From Microbacterium hominis (GTDB lineage Bacteria; Actinomycetota; Actinomycetes; Actinomycetales; Microbacteriaceae), in assembly GCF_013282805.1 (NCBI RefSeq), contig NZ_CP054038.1, positions 2,976,001 through 3,040,000 of the forward strand: a stretch of 64,000 nucleotides of DNA, given 5' to 3'. Both the position numbers and the translations under genes were made by a program. The stretch's first letter is position 1, and each line of letters begins with the position of its first letter. A model generated the notes under the pieces. That model was not told the DNA's origin, made no database searches, and saw only the letters and a list, made by a program, of their open reading frames with translations. Of the stretch, positions 9,544-19,158 are shown piece by piece.

Positions 9544-11145
9544 ATGAGCGCTCCGGGCAACCTCGCGCACCGCGCGTCGCGCGGCATCGCCGTGACGATG
9601 GGCGGCATGTGGGGAAAGACGCTCATCCAGATGGCGGCGATCATGCTGCTCGGGCGCCTCCTCTCGCCCGAGGACTTCGGCCTGGTCGCCATGGTGACCG
9701 CGATCTCGGGGATCATCGACCTCGTCCGCGACTTCGGGCTCACCGGCGCGATCATCCAGGCGCGGGAGATCTCGGAGCGCGCGTGGCGGAGCCTGTTCTG
9801 GCTGGCCCTCGGGCTCGGCACGCTCATGGGAGCGATCCTCGCGGCGTGCGCCCCGCTCATCGCGGTGCTGTACGACGAGCCGCAGCTGGTGCTCATCACC
9901 CTCGTCATCGCGCCGAGTCTCATCGTGAACGGACTGTCGATGCCGTTGCAGGCCCGCGCGACGCGGGAGCTGCGCTTCGCGATGCTGGCCCGCATCGACG
10001 TCGTGTCGATGGTGGGCGGGGTGATCGTGGCGATCACCGCGGGCCTCCTCGGCTGGGGGTACTGGGCGCTCATCCTGCTGGTCGGCACGGGGATCATCGT
10101 GCGATTGGTCATGCTGTGGGCGGCCGTCCGTCCGTCGCCCGGCTGGCCCCGCATCCATCGGGATGTCGTGCCTCTGGTCACCCGCGGCGGGAGCATCTTC
10201 GGCGCCGAGCTGCTGAACTACATCGAGCGCAATGCCGACACCGTCATCATCGGCCAGCAGCTCGGCCCTGCCGTGCTCGGCCAGTACTCGCGCGCCTACG
10301 CCCTCTTCCTCATGCCTTTGCAGCAGCTGAACGGGCCGATCGGCCGCGTCGCCCTGCCGGTGCTCAGCAAGCTGCAGGACGACGCCGACCGCTACCGCCG
10401 GTACATCCGCGGTGCGCTGCTGGTGATCGGCTACCTCACCCTCCCGACGTACGCGATCCTCGCCACCATCTCGGGGCCGCTGTTCGCGATCCTCCTCGGC
10501 CCGGGGTGGGACGAGGCCGCCATGCTCTTCAGCATCCTCGCGATCGCCGGCATCGCGCAGGGCATCGGCAAGGTGCGCGGCTGGCTGTTCATCACGATGG
10601 GCCGCTCGCACCAGCAGCTCCTCTACGACCTGGTCGCGCGGCCGCTCGTGGTCGCCGGCTTCGTCTTCGGCATCTGGTGGGGCGGCATCGTCGGACTGAC
10701 GGTCACCTACGGCGTGCTGTCGGCGCTGCTGCTGATCCCCGGGTTCGCGTTCGCGATCCGCGGCACGTTCGTGAAGGCCGGCGACATCATCTACCCGGTG
10801 CTGCGCCCGCTGGTGTTCGCGCTGCTCGCCTTCGGCGCCGCCTTCGCCGCGACCCGCGCGGTCGACCTCATCGCGATCTTCGAGATCCTCGTGGGCGGCG
10901 CCGCGGGCGTGCTCGTGCTCGGCCCGCTGCTGCTGATCCCCGCCTACCGCCGCGACTTCGCGCAGATCATGGGCTTCGTGAAGCAGATGCGCAAGCCCAA
11001 GGGCGGGAAGGATGCCGCGGCCGACGCGCCTTCGCCCGCGGAGTCCGCGCTCGTCGAGGAGGGGCTCCGAATGGATGCCGCGACCCCGGCCGAGCTGCGC
11101 GATGCCGAGGTCGCCGCCGAGCGCATCGAGCACCCGGGACGCTGA
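9544..11145 (+). CDS. Polysaccharide flippase, Wzx/WzxC type (MOP superfamily)
   Basis: The 533-residue product is a many-pass membrane protein of the WzxC/TuaB type. Typical stretches are GRLLSPEDFGLVAMVTAISG near the N-terminus, ERNADTVIIGQQLGPAVLGQYSRAY in the middle and FAILLGPGWDEAAMLFSILA later on. It should flip lipid-linked repeat units to the outer face. The C-terminal 60 residues are a cytoplasmic, charged, Ala/Glu-rich tail. This is the second flippase-like domain in the window; the other is fused to a glycosyltransferase at 1608-4022. ATG with GAGAGGGATGAG just upstream. Confidence 0.92.
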   Translation: MSAPGNLAHRASRGIAVTMGGMWGKTLIQMAAIMLLGRLLSPEDFGLVAMVTAISGIIDLVRDFGLTGAIIQAREISERAWRSLFWLALGLGTLMGAILAACAPLIAVLYDEPQLVLITLVIAPSLIVNGLSMPLQARATRELRFAMLARIDVVSMVGGVIVAITAGLLGWGYWALILLVGTGIIVRLVMLWAAVRPSPGWPRIHRDVVPLVTRGGSIFGAELLNYIERNADTVIIGQQLGPAVLGQYSRAYALFLMPLQQLNGPIGRVALPVLSKLQDDADRYRRYIRGALLVIGYLTLPTYAILATISGPLFAILLGPGWDEAAMLFSILAIAGIAQGIGKVRGWLFITMGRSHQQLLYDLVARPLVVAGFVFGIWWGGIVGLTVTYGVLSALLLIPGFAFAIRGTFVKAGDIIYPVLRPLVFALLAFGAAFAATRAVDLIAIFEILVGGAAGVLVLGPLLLIPAYRRDFAQIMGFVKQMRKPKGGKDAAADAPSPAESALVEEGLRMDAATPAELRDAEVAAERIEHPGR

Positions 11146-11178
11146 CCTGCGGCACCTGGTGGGGCGAGACCGCGGGCC

Positions 11179-12168
11179 TCAGAGGCCGACGGTGCGGAAG
11201 CCGGCGTTGCCCATCGACGAGTCGGGGGTGTTCTGCGAGCGCGCGGAGTTGCGGTAGCGATTGCAGTACGAGTCGTGGCACAGGTGACTGCCGCCCCGCA
11301 GCACACGGGCCTGGCCCTGCGGCGGTCCGGTCGGATTGCGGCGCGGCGAGATCGCGTAGTAGCCCGGATCGAACCAGTCGGCGCACCACTCCCACACGTT
11401 GCCGACGGGCTGCCACAGTCCGTACCCGTTGGGCGCGTACGTGCGCACCGGCGCGGTGGTCAGGTAGCCGTCGTCGAGGGTGTTGGTCCGCGGGAACACG
11501 CCCTGCCAGATGTTGGCGCGCCACGTGCCGCCCGCGTCGGGCCGCTCGTCGCCCCACGGATACGTGCGCGCCTCCAGTCCGCCCCGCGCGGCGTACTCCC
11601 ACTCCGCCTCGGTGGGAAGCCGCCGCCCCGCCCAGGCACAGTACGCCAGCGCGTCGGTGTGGCTCACGTGCACGACCGGGTGGTCGCCGAGACCGTCGAG
11701 GTCGGAGTCGCGACCGCCCGGATGACGCCAGTCCGCACCGCGGACGCCGGCCCACCAGGGCGTGCCCGCGGCCGGGCCCATGATGTCGCCGGGAGGAGCC
11801 GCGAGCGCGAGGTGGAACACCGCGGAGAAGCCGAACGTCTCCGCCTCGGTGCGGTACCCGGTGTCGGCGACGAAGCGCGCGAAGTCGTCGTTGGTCACCG
11901 AGGTCGCGTCGATCGAGAAGCCGTCGAGCTCGACCTCGTGCTGCGGCACCTCGCCGTCGCCGGGGTTGCGGTCGCCCGACGAGTCGCCCATGGTGAACGT
12001 CCCGGCCGGCACAAGGGCCTGCTCGATGCGGTGACGGCCGCCCGTCGCGGGCGCGGTGGGCGCGGCATCCACTCGGGAAGTGAGCGCGACGAACTGCTCC
12101 CGCGACGGAGCGCCGCAGCCGCACGCGTCACCGCAGCCGGCCTCCGGGATCGCGTCGTCGTTGCCCAT
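11179..12168 (-). CDS. Formylglycine-generating enzyme (FGE/SUMF1 type)
   Basis: The 329-residue protein has the FGE-sulfatase fold from VPAGTFTMGDSSGDRNPGDGE to the end. It keeps the two copper-binding cysteines of true FGEs: RGGSHLCHDSYCNRYRNSAR (Cys297 and Cys302) followed by SQNTPDSS. True FGEs oxidise a Cys in a CxPxR motif of sulfatases to formylglycine. An extra Cys-rich N-terminus (GCGDACGCG) is present. No sulfatase gene is visible in this window, so the substrate is elsewhere or is another protein. The gene has the 84-bp repeat array directly upstream of its start, and residues 32-37 (RVDAAP) are coded by a copy of the dispersed GTGGATGCCGC motif. Confidence 0.93.
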   Translation of the reverse strand: MGNDDAIPEAGCGDACGCGAPSREQFVALTSRVDAAPTAPATGGRHRIEQALVPAGTFTMGDSSGDRNPGDGEVPQHEVELDGFSIDATSVTNDDFARFVADTGYRTEAETFGFSAVFHLALAAPPGDIMGPAAGTPWWAGVRGADWRHPGGRDSDLDGLGDHPVVHVSHTDALAYCAWAGRRLPTEAEWEYAARGGLEARTYPWGDERPDAGGTWRANIWQGVFPRTNTLDDGYLTTAPVRTYAPNGYGLWQPVGNVWEWCADWFDPGYYAISPRRNPTGPPQGQARVLRGGSHLCHDSYCNRYRNSARSQNTPDSSMGNAGFRTVGL

Positions 12169-12202
12169 CGCTCGATCCTACGCGGGCCCGCGCGCCGCTG
12201 AT

Positions 12203-13092
12203 TTCGGGGGTCACATGCTGCGACATCACACGAGTGGATGCCGCGCGCAGCGCCCCACGAACCACACCGCCCCGATCCGCCCGACCTTCGGGGGTCACCT
12301 GCTGCGACATCACACGAGTGGATGCCGCGCAGCGCGCCCCACAAACCACCCCACCCCGATCCGCCCGACCTTCGGGGGTCACATGCTGCGACATCACACG
12401 AGTGGATGCCGCGCGCAGCGCCCCACAAACCACCCCACCCCGATCCGCCGTGCCTTCGGGGGTCACCTGCCGCGACATCACACGAGTGGATGCCACACGA
12501 CGCGCCCCACAAACCACCCCGCCCCGATCCGCCAGACCTTCGGGGGTCACCTGCTGCGACATCACACGAGTGGATGCCGCACGACGCGCCCCACAAACCA
12601 CCCCGCCCCGATCCGCCAGACCTTCGGGGGTCACCTGCTGCGACATCACACGAGTGGATGCCGCGCGCAGCGCCCCACGAACCACCCCGCCCGATCCGCC
12701 GTGCCTTCGGGGGTCACCTGCCGCGACATCACACGAGTGGATGCCACGCAGCGCGCCCCACGAACCACCCCGCCCGACCCGCCGCGCCCTCGGGGGTCAC
12801 GTACTGCGGCGCCAGCCGAGTGGATGCCGCACGACGCGCCCCACAAACCACCCCACCCCGATCCGCCGCGCGCTCGGGGGTCACGTACTGCGGCGCCAGC
12901 CGAGTGGATGCCGCACGACGCGCCCCACAAACCACCCCACCCCGATCCGCCGCGCCCTCGGGGGTCACGTACTGCGACATCACCCGAGTGGATGCCGCAC
13001 GACGCGCCCCACAAACCACCCCACCCCGATCCGCCGCGCCCTCGGGGGTCACGTACTGCGACATCACACGAGTGGATGCCGCACGCAGCGAC
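12203..13092. repeat. 84-bp tandem repeat array, 10 full units plus one partial
   Basis: Units start with GGGGGTCAC at 12206, 12290, 12374, 12458, 12542, 12626, 12709, 12792, 12876, 12960 and 13044. The period is 84 bp, with two 83-bp units. Each unit holds one GAGTGGATGCC(G/A)C and one CGCCCCAC(A/G)AACCAC block. Units 1-7 read CTGC(T/C)GCGACATCACACG, while units 8-11 start CGTACTGCG and two of them have GGCGCCAGCC instead. The array fills the 944-bp gap between the FGE gene and the subtilase gene (both minus strand) and thus is upstream of FGE. There are no spacers, so it is not CRISPR. All frames are open, but the 83-bp units would shift any repeat peptide, so I treat it as non-coding. Confidence 0.95.
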
Positions 13093-13112
13093 CCCCGAAG
13101 ATCCTGGGGAGA

Positions 13113-14861
13113 TCAGTTGCGGAGGGTGAGGGTGATCGTCGGGCTGAGTCCGGTGTTGCCGGCGGCGTCGGTGGCCCGCGCGTGCACCGGGTACGTCGCG
13201 TTCGGATAGTTTGCCGACGGCAGCGTCGCCCGCCAGGTGCCGTCGGCCTGCCGCGCGAGGGTGCCGAGGCGCGTCGAGCCCGACCACAGCGTCACGCCGG
13301 TCACGCCGACGTCGTCGCTCGCGGACACGACCACGGTCACGTTGCCCGACACGGTCGATCCGCTGGTGGGGGACGTGATCACGGCCGTCGGCGCCTGCGT
13401 GTCCGGCGCCGGCGTCGGCGTCGGGGTGGGCGTCGGACTCGGAGAGGGCGTCGGACTCGGACTCGGCGTCGGCGTCGGCGTCGGACTCGGCGTCGGACTC
13501 GGCGTCGGACTCGGCGTCGGCGTCGGACTCGGCGTCGGACTAGGCGTCGGCGTGATCGGAGGCGCCGACCCCGACGGCACGGTCGAGGCGAGCCAGCCGT
13601 AGTACCGGCCCGAGACCGGGCTCAGCGGATCGCCACCGAACCGCTGACCGCGCGTGGTCGCCGCCGTCTGCGCCTGGCTCTCGAGCACGTCGAACACCTG
13701 GTCCGGGGTGCGGCCGGCGCACGAGCCCTCGTCGAAGCACGCCAGGACGACCCCCGACATCACGGCAGCCGCCATCGAGGTGCCCGAGGCGATGTAGCCG
13801 TACCGATTGCCCTTCTTGGTCGTGTAGGGACAGGTGCCGGGCGCCGCGATCGTGTGTCCACGATCAGCGGCGGACACCGCCCAGTTGCTCTTCGGGTTGA
13901 TGTTGTCATCGGCGGGCGCGGTCGACTCCGTGCACGCGCGCGGGGCGAGCGAGCCGGGCCGGCCGTCGTAGTCGGCCATGTTGGTGACCGTGATCACTTC
14001 GTCGTAGTTGCCCGGCGAGTACTCCGCGAGGTCGCGCGTCGAGTTCCCCGCCGCGGCGACGATCACCACGCCGTCATCGACGAGTGCGCAGATCGCCTGG
14101 TGGATCGGATCGCCGTTCGTGAAGCCGCAGTCGCCGTCATCGGGCTGTTTGAACTGCATGCTCATGTTCATCACGGCGATGTCGTAGCGCTCGTGGTTCT
14201 CCATGACCCACTCGAGCCCGCACATGAGGGTGGCGAGAGTCCCCTGCAGCTTGCTGTCGAGCACCCGCACCGACGTGATCGGCGCGCCCGCGGCGACGCC
14301 GACCAGTCCCACCGTGTTGTTGATCGCCGCCGCGGCGCCCGCGACCCCGGTGCCGTGTCCATTGGCATCCGTTCCATCGCCCGTGTCGAAGCAGTTGATC
14401 TGCCGTGCGACGTTCAGGTCGGTGTGCTCGCTCACGCCGGAATCGATGATCACGAGGCCCGGGCCGCCCCAGGCGCCGGCCGTGGGCGCGCTCGTCGGAG
14501 GAAGATCGGCCTCCACCGTGCCGATCGCCGGCGTGATCGTCTGCGCCGCGCCCGTGACCACCGTGTTGGCCGCGATCCCCCGCACCCCCGACGACGCGCG
14601 CAGCGCCGCCAGTTCGGCCGACGTCAGCGACCCGGAGAACCCCTTGACGACGCTCGTGTACACGGCGTCGGGCGGCGTCGACAGGCCTGCGATCGCCGCG
14701 TCGAGGGCGCCCGGCGAGCGGAAGCTCACCGTGTAGTCGCCCGCGGGCTCCGCCGCCGATGCGGCCGCGGAACCACCCCCCAGCAGCGCGACGGCCATCG
14801 CCGCGCTGACCAGAAGCCCGGCGGTGCGATGCCGGGCCCCCCCATCGTGTCCCCACTTCAT
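13113..14861 (-). CDS. Secreted subtilisin-like serine protease (S8) with PT stalk and Ig-like domain
   Basis: The 582-residue protein has a signal peptide ([20 protein letters not shown]) and a propeptide of the I9 type. The catalytic domain shows Asp140 in IIDSGV, His169 in NGHGTGVAG, the oxyanion Asn in AAGNS and Ser362 in SGTSMAAA. A Ser/Thr-Pro stalk (bases about 13404-13556) leads to a C-terminal Ig-like domain starting [15 protein letters not shown]. There is no LPXTG signal. The ATG follows GAAAGGGC and overlaps the stop of the acetyltransferase gene (ATGA), so a protease is coupled to a polysaccharide-modifying operon. It may process surface proteins or the polymer machinery; the target is unknown. 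Confidence 0.92.
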   Translation of the reverse strand: MKWGHDGGARHRTAGLLVSAAMAVALLGGGSAAASAAEPAGDYTVSFRSPGALDAAIAGLSTPPDAVYTSVVKGFSGSLTSAELAALRASSGVRGIAANTVVTGAAQTITPAIGTVEADLPPTSAPTAGAWGGPGLVIIDSGVSEHTDLNVARQINCFDTGDGTDANGHGTGVAGAAAAINNTVGLVGVAAGAPITSVRVLDSKLQGTLATLMCGLEWVMENHERYDIAVMNMSMQFKQPDDGDCGFTNGDPIHQAICALVDDGVVIVAAAGNSTRDLAEYSPGNYDEVITVTNMADYDGRPGSLAPRACTESTAPADDNINPKSNWAVSAADRGHTIAAPGTCPYTTKKGNRYGYIASGTSMAAAVMSGVVLACFDEGSCAGRTPDQVFDVLESQAQTAATTRGQRFGGDPLSPVSGRYYGWLASTVPSGSAPPITPTPSPTPSPTPTPSPTPSPTPSPTPTPTPSPSPTPSPSPTPTPTPTPAPDTQAPTAVITSPTSGSTVSGNVTVVVSASDDVGVTGVTLWSGSTRLGTLARQADGTWRATLPSANYPNATYPVHARATDAAGNTGLSPTITLTLRN

Positions 14862-15400
14862 GCCCTTTCGTCTCCCCCTGACGGGCGCTCGCCGATCACG
14901 CGTGCCGGAACCCCTCCGGCGATCGCGAACGCAGGAACGTCCTTGGTCACGACGGCGCCGGCGGCGACGACCGCTCCCTCGCCGATCGTCACCCCCGCCA
15001 GCACCACGACATTCGCGCCGAGCCACGCTCCGGCGCCGATCACCACGTCGTCTTCGACCTTGGGCTGATCCATGATGGGCACGGGTCCGCGTTCGATCCC
15101 GTAGTTGGATGCCGTCACCATGACATGCGGCGCGAAGAGCACCTTCTCGCCGATGTCGATACGGCCCCTCGAGTTGCCCGCCCACAGGAGGCTGAACTCG
15201 CCGATGTGCGTGCCGGCGCCGATCGTGATCCGCTCCGCGTTGCGGAACGACACGTTCGGGGCCATCGACACGCCTTCTCCCCGCTGGAGCAGGCGCACCT
15301 GCCGCACGAAGGAGTAGCTGCTGAAGTGCGCGAGCCGCAGGGCCTGCGCGTACGTGCGCCAGTCCAGGATCGACCGCAGCGCGTCGCGCCCCCGGCTCAC
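14858..15400 (-). CDS. Hexapeptide (left-handed beta-helix) acyltransferase
   Basis: The 180-residue product has the hexapeptide repeat pattern of WcaF/NodL-type O-acetyltransferases. An N-terminal helix ([20 protein letters not shown]) precedes repeats such as [45 protein letters not shown] and [24 protein letters not shown]. It should acetylate a sugar of the repeat unit with acetyl-CoA. The GTG start overlaps the stop of the WS/DGAT gene (GTGA), and its stop overlaps the subtilase start. A longer version of the frame runs through the upstream gene out of phase and is rejected. Confidence 0.9.
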   Translation of the reverse strand: MSRGRDALRSILDWRTYAQALRLAHFSSYSFVRQVRLLQRGEGVSMAPNVSFRNAERITIGAGTHIGEFSLLWAGNSRGRIDIGEKVLFAPHVMVTASNYGIERGPVPIMDQPKVEDDVVIGAGAWLGANVVVLAGVTIGEGAVVAAGAVVTKDVPAFAIAGGVPARVIGERPSGGDERA

Positions 15401-16728
15401 GCGGCGGCCCGCTTCGCGGCGGGCGCCGGCACGAAGGTGAGCGCCTCGCGCAGCGATGCCATGAGCGCGGGCAGGTCGACGGTGTCGCGCACGGTCACGC
15501 TGATCACGAGGTCGCGGCGGTAGGCGCATGCGAGCACCGCGACCTCGTCGCGCGGGTCGCCCGCCGGCCACCCCGTGACCGTCTGCACCGCCGCGGCACC
15601 GGCGAAGAAGCGCTCGGCCATCCCCCACGTCATCGACGTGGCGTAGCCCAGCTGATCGGCCGGACCCTCGACGACCGAGCCGCCGGCATCCACGGCGAAC
15701 TGCACCTGCGCACGCACGCTCGGCACGATCTCCTCGAGGGTCGCCGACCCCGGCACGCTCACCTTCACGACGCTGATGGCGTTGCGCACCCGGTCGTCGC
15801 CGGCACCGCGTCGCGAGATCGGCACCAGCAGCGACACGGTCTCGCGCCCGGGCCGCTGCGCGGCCATCGCGTGCAGGGTGGCCGCCGCGACGAGGTCGTT
15901 GACGGTGCCGCCGAGCTTGTACGCCCGCTTGGTGGCGCCGGTGAGGTCGACGACACCGTACGCCGACACGCGCCCGGCGCCGGCGCCGCCCACGGTGCCG
16001 GACCGCCGCAGAAGCGCGTTCTTGAGCGGCCGCAGCAGGCGTCCGCCCCACCGCCGAAGGCGCATGCGGAACGGCTTGCGCGAATACGCCCGCCACATCG
16101 CGCCGACGCCGTCGTGCCGCGCCCGCCACTGCGCGAACGCGAGACTCAGCACCTCGAGTCCGCCGCGCGGCGGGATGCCGAGCGCGGCGCGTTCGGCATC
16201 CCCGGGCTCCGGCGGGTCGGCCAGCGGCGCGGTCCCCGCCAGCACCTCGCCGATGCGCAGGCCGTAGAGCGCGTCGCCGACGACGTGGTGGTACCGCATG
16301 ATCACGGCGACGCGGCCGGAGTCGAGCTCGACGAACTCGAGGTCCCACAGCGGTCGCTTGAGGTCCATCGTGGGGCTCAGCCGCCCCGTGAACAGCTCCA
16401 CGCGGGTGGGGTCGTCGGGCTCGATGCCGTCGCGGAAGCGCACGTGGTGATCCAGGTCGATCGCCGCGACCGGCACCCACGCGGGGGTCGTGAGGCGCAG
16501 CGGCGTGTACACGAGGCGCTGGCGCATCGCCGGGGCGAACCAGCTGAGCTTCTCGATGCGACGGCGGATCGCTGCGCGATCGAGCGTCCCGTCCGGGCCG
16601 CGCAGGGCGGCGGCATCCACGATCACCGTCGCCGCGGCCTGCATCGCCGCGAACGTCACCTCGTTGGCCACGTACTTCTCGTCGAGCGAGCTGATCAGCT
16701 CGGCCGTGCGGGCAGGGGCGCCGTTCAT
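15397..16728 (-). CDS. WS/DGAT-like acyltransferase
   Basis: The 443-residue protein resembles the wax ester synthase / diacylglycerol acyltransferase family of the condensation-domain superfamily. The active-site motif reads HHVVGDA (residues 147-153), keeping both His and the Asp of HHxxxDG but with Ala for the last Gly. PLWDL at 127-131 and a C-terminal [14 protein letters not shown] region also fit. Classic members esterify acyl-CoA with alcohols or diacylglycerol. Here it lies between a glycosyltransferase and a hexapeptide acyltransferase, overlapping both, so the acceptor may be a sugar or glycolipid. The acyl donor could be supplied by the acyl-carrier cassette at 30706-36199; that link is inference. 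Confidence 0.8.
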   Translation of the reverse strand: MNGAPARTAELISSLDEKYVANEVTFAAMQAAATVIVDAAALRGPDGTLDRAAIRRRIEKLSWFAPAMRQRLVYTPLRLTTPAWVPVAAIDLDHHVRFRDGIEPDDPTRVELFTGRLSPTMDLKRPLWDLEFVELDSGRVAVIMRYHHVVGDALYGLRIGEVLAGTAPLADPPEPGDAERAALGIPPRGGLEVLSLAFAQWRARHDGVGAMWRAYSRKPFRMRLRRWGGRLLRPLKNALLRRSGTVGGAGAGRVSAYGVVDLTGATKRAYKLGGTVNDLVAAATLHAMAAQRPGRETVSLLVPISRRGAGDDRVRNAISVVKVSVPGSATLEEIVPSVRAQVQFAVDAGGSVVEGPADQLGYATSMTWGMAERFFAGAAAVQTVTGWPAGDPRDEVAVLACAYRRDLVISVTVRDTVDLPALMASLREALTFVPAPAAKRAAA

Positions 16729-17657
16729 GATTCATCACCGCCGGAGGAGGTCGACACGTTCAGGGTGATCGGCTCCGGCGGGTGCTCGTCGACGAACACC
16801 CGTCCGGTCAGCGGGAAGCGCATGGCGGTCAGGGCGCCCCGGCCGAACCCGCGCAGCATCGCGAGGTCGGCCGAGCGGCGCCGCGCGTTGGAGCGGAACC
16901 GCCACACCCGCGAGATCGTGCGCTTGACGACGATCGCGATCATCGTCGCGCCCACGCGCGGGTGCATGCGCACCCACTTGGCTGCCAGCGCGCCGAGCCC
17001 GAGGCCGTACCCCCGGTGCAGCTCGGTGTACGCGCCGCCTTCGCGGGTGTGCACGTGGTGCACCACGCACGCCGGGTCGAACACGATCGCGGCGCCGTCG
17101 TCGAGGATGCGGCAGAAGATGTCGAGGTCTTCCGCCCCGGCGAGCGCGCGTCCCGCCCCGAGCACCGGGTCGAAGCCCCCGAGGGCGACCACCCGCTCGC
17201 GGCGGAAGCCCATGATCGCGCCGTGTCCGGCATCCAGTCCCTCGATCGTGCGGGAGAAGCGACGCGAGGGCCGCGAGGTGCCCGCGCCGATGAGGGTGTG
17301 GTCGAGCATGCGGCCGGTGACGCACCCGACACCCGTGTCGTCGAACTGCGCGAGGAAGGGGTCGAGCCAGCCCTCGACGGCCGCGCAGTCGTCGTCCGTG
17401 TAGACGATGATCGGGCGGGAGCTCGCCTCCAGCGCGACGTTGCGCGCGATCGAGAGGCCCTTGACGTCGGTGCGCACGTAGTCGACGCCGGCGTCGCGGG
17501 CGACCTCGCGCGTGCGCCAGGTGGTCGATGCCGAGTCGACGACGAGGATCTGCACCCCGGGCGGGGTCACCGAGGTGAACGAGGCGAGCGCGGTGGAGAG
17601 CATCTCGGGTCGCTCGCGCGTGCAGATCGCGAGCGTGACATCCTCAGGCCGGGGCAT
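16725..17657 (-). CDS. Family 2 glycosyltransferase
   Basis: The 310-residue protein has a GT-A fold. It starts with [21 protein letters not shown], has the nucleotide-sugar DxD-like [16 protein letters not shown] and an acceptor-side motif in [14 protein letters not shown]. The last 80 residues are basic and partly hydrophobic, suggesting membrane attachment. It would add one sugar to the lipid-linked repeat unit. Its ATG overlaps the end of the upstream GT4 gene by 14 bases and its stop overlaps the WS/DGAT start, so all are one operon. Confidence 0.88.
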   Translation of the reverse strand: MPRPEDVTLAICTRERPEMLSTALASFTSVTPPGVQILVVDSASTTWRTREVARDAGVDYVRTDVKGLSIARNVALEASSRPIIVYTDDDCAAVEGWLDPFLAQFDDTGVGCVTGRMLDHTLIGAGTSRPSRRFSRTIEGLDAGHGAIMGFRRERVVALGGFDPVLGAGRALAGAEDLDIFCRILDDGAAIVFDPACVVHHVHTREGGAYTELHRGYGLGLGALAAKWVRMHPRVGATMIAIVVKRTISRVWRFRSNARRRSADLAMLRGFGRGALTAMRFPLTGRVFVDEHPPEPITLNVSTSSGGDES

Positions 17658-18837
17658 GGTCGCGCACGCTCCCCCGGGCAGGATCGCGCAGAGCGGCCGC
17701 GACCTCGTAGGCCTCGATCAGGCGCTCGGCCGCCGCGGCCCAGCTGAGCTGGTCGGCCGCAGCCTGTGCAGCCGCGCTCATCGTCTCCCGCACCTCGGGC
17801 TGGGCGACGAGCAGATCGAGGTGACGGGTGAGGGTGGCCACGTCGCCCACCTCGTGCGTGAGGCCGGTGACGCCCTCTTCGAGCAGGGCGCCGGCGGCGG
17901 TGGAGACCAGCGGCACGCACCCGGCGACCTGCGCCTCGTACGTGACCAGCGCACTCCCCTCCTCGATCGAGGGCAGCAGCATCACATCGGCGGTGGCGAG
18001 CGCCGCCAGCGGATCGGTCGTGACCCCGCGCACCTCGACGCCGGGGTGATCCAGCAGCGGGGCGAGATGGGCGGCGTAGTCGGGGTCGAGAGCGCCGTAG
18101 ACGAGGAACCGGCCGGTCTGCGCCGCGGCCGAGTCGCGCCACGCCCGGAGCGCGGTGTGGAGCCCCTTGCGCGGATCTCCGCGCCCGAGGAACACCGCCG
18201 TGAAGGGACGGGATGCCGCGCCGGGCGCATCCCGCGCCGGAAGCTCGGCGATCGTGCACCCGTACTGCGTGCGCAGCAGCCGCCGCGGGTCGAACCCGCG
18301 GTCGAGGAACGTGCGGGCGACCGCGTCGCTGGGAACGAGCAGCGCGGTCGCGGCCTCCCACTCGCGCTCTTCGGTGGCCAGGCGCTTCGCGTCGGCGGTG
18401 TGGCTGGCTCCGGCGCGCGGGGTCAGTCCCAGCGCGGCGTACTCCGCCGCCACCACCTCGTACGCGTGCGCGGTGTGGGTGTTCGGCACCTCCCGCAGAC
18501 CCGGGATGCCGCGCCGGCGCGCCGCGAGGAACGTGCGCTCCGACGCGAGCGGCCAGGCGTGCACGACGTCGACGTCCTTCTTGCGCACCAGCAGAGAGGC
18601 GACGTAGTCGTGGTAGCGCAGCGCGCGGTCGCGGCCGAGCGCGCGGTGCGGGATGCGACGCCCGCCGACGGCGAGGGTCGAGCGCGTCGAGGCCGCTCCC
18701 TCCACCGGCCGGACGATGGATGCCGCCACCACGTGCACCCGCACTCCGGCGCGCACGAGCTCGTTGGCCTGGTTCCATGCCGTCCAGCCGATCCCCGGAG
18801 CACCGAGGGCGTGCGGAAAGCTGTACAGGACTGCCAG
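17644..18837 (-). CDS. Family 4 glycosyltransferase, probable CTG start
   Basis: The GT-B protein begins LAVLYSFPHALGAPGIGWTAWNQANELVRAG. The donor-binding half has FLGRGDPRKGLHTALRAW and PSIEEGSALVTYEAQVAGCVPLVST, typical of GT4. No ATG, GTG or TTG lies in frame near this conserved start. A CTG at 18837 follows GGAGG (18849-18845) by seven bases, and is my choice; GTT at 18840 is only four bases away. The alternative is a GTG at 18948 that would add 37 residues of low-complexity, charged sequence. The very long upstream extension of this frame lies antisense to other genes and is not real. First gene of the minus-strand EPS operon. Confidence 0.85.
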   Translation of the reverse strand: MAVLYSFPHALGAPGIGWTAWNQANELVRAGVRVHVVAASIVRPVEGAASTRSTLAVGGRRIPHRALGRDRALRYHDYVASLLVRKKDVDVVHAWPLASERTFLAARRRGIPGLREVPNTHTAHAYEVVAAEYAALGLTPRAGASHTADAKRLATEEREWEAATALLVPSDAVARTFLDRGFDPRRLLRTQYGCTIAELPARDAPGAASRPFTAVFLGRGDPRKGLHTALRAWRDSAAAQTGRFLVYGALDPDYAAHLAPLLDHPGVEVRGVTTDPLAALATADVMLLPSIEEGSALVTYEAQVAGCVPLVSTAAGALLEEGVTGLTHEVGDVATLTRHLDLLVAQPEVRETMSAAAQAAADQLSWAAAAERLIEAYEVAAALRDPARGSVRDHAPA

Positions 18838-19158
18838 AACGCCACCTCCCCCAGTTCCGCTGCGCTCACGGGCCCCGCGGGAGCATTCCGTCCCCGTGCG
18901 ATCCCGCGGTTCTGGCTCCCACTCTGAGCGGGCGCGCGGGAGGGGCACAACCCGCTCGGGGGAATGTCGCCCACTCTTTACACCCGCGCAACATTGGCAC
19001 GTGGCGGAGTTAACAATCGGGGGCGACGATGGTGACACGTCTCGACGTCGGCCGTCGTTCCTTGGGGTCTGTGGAACAGCCGGTGCAAGACCGCCCGATG
19101 AGGTGCTGGGGGATCCACGGGCGCGCGCGCCCGGACCACACAGGGAAAGAGGTGTCTG
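18838..19158. promoter_or_regulatory. Divergent promoter region of two EPS operons
   Basis: This 321-bp gap separates the minus-strand GT4 operon from the plus-strand Wzz-like operon. Its centre is less GC-rich than the surroundings (CTCTTTACACCC at about 18974 and GAGTTAACAATC at about 19008). The arms GTCGCCC (18966-18972) and GGGCGAC (19021-19027) form a 7-bp inverted repeat flanking that AT-richer part. I cannot assign sigma-factor boxes with confidence. Confidence 0.45.

Noticed and set aside
12203..13092. CRISPR array
   Set aside because: The 84-bp units are contiguous and fully repeated with no unique spacers, and no cas genes are near.
12056..13209. Long open frames in several phases across the 84-bp array that would give repeated 28-residue peptides
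   Set aside because: They arise because 84 is a multiple of three and the unit lacks stops. Two units are 83 bp, which would shift any repeat protein, and no ribosome site or signal is seen.
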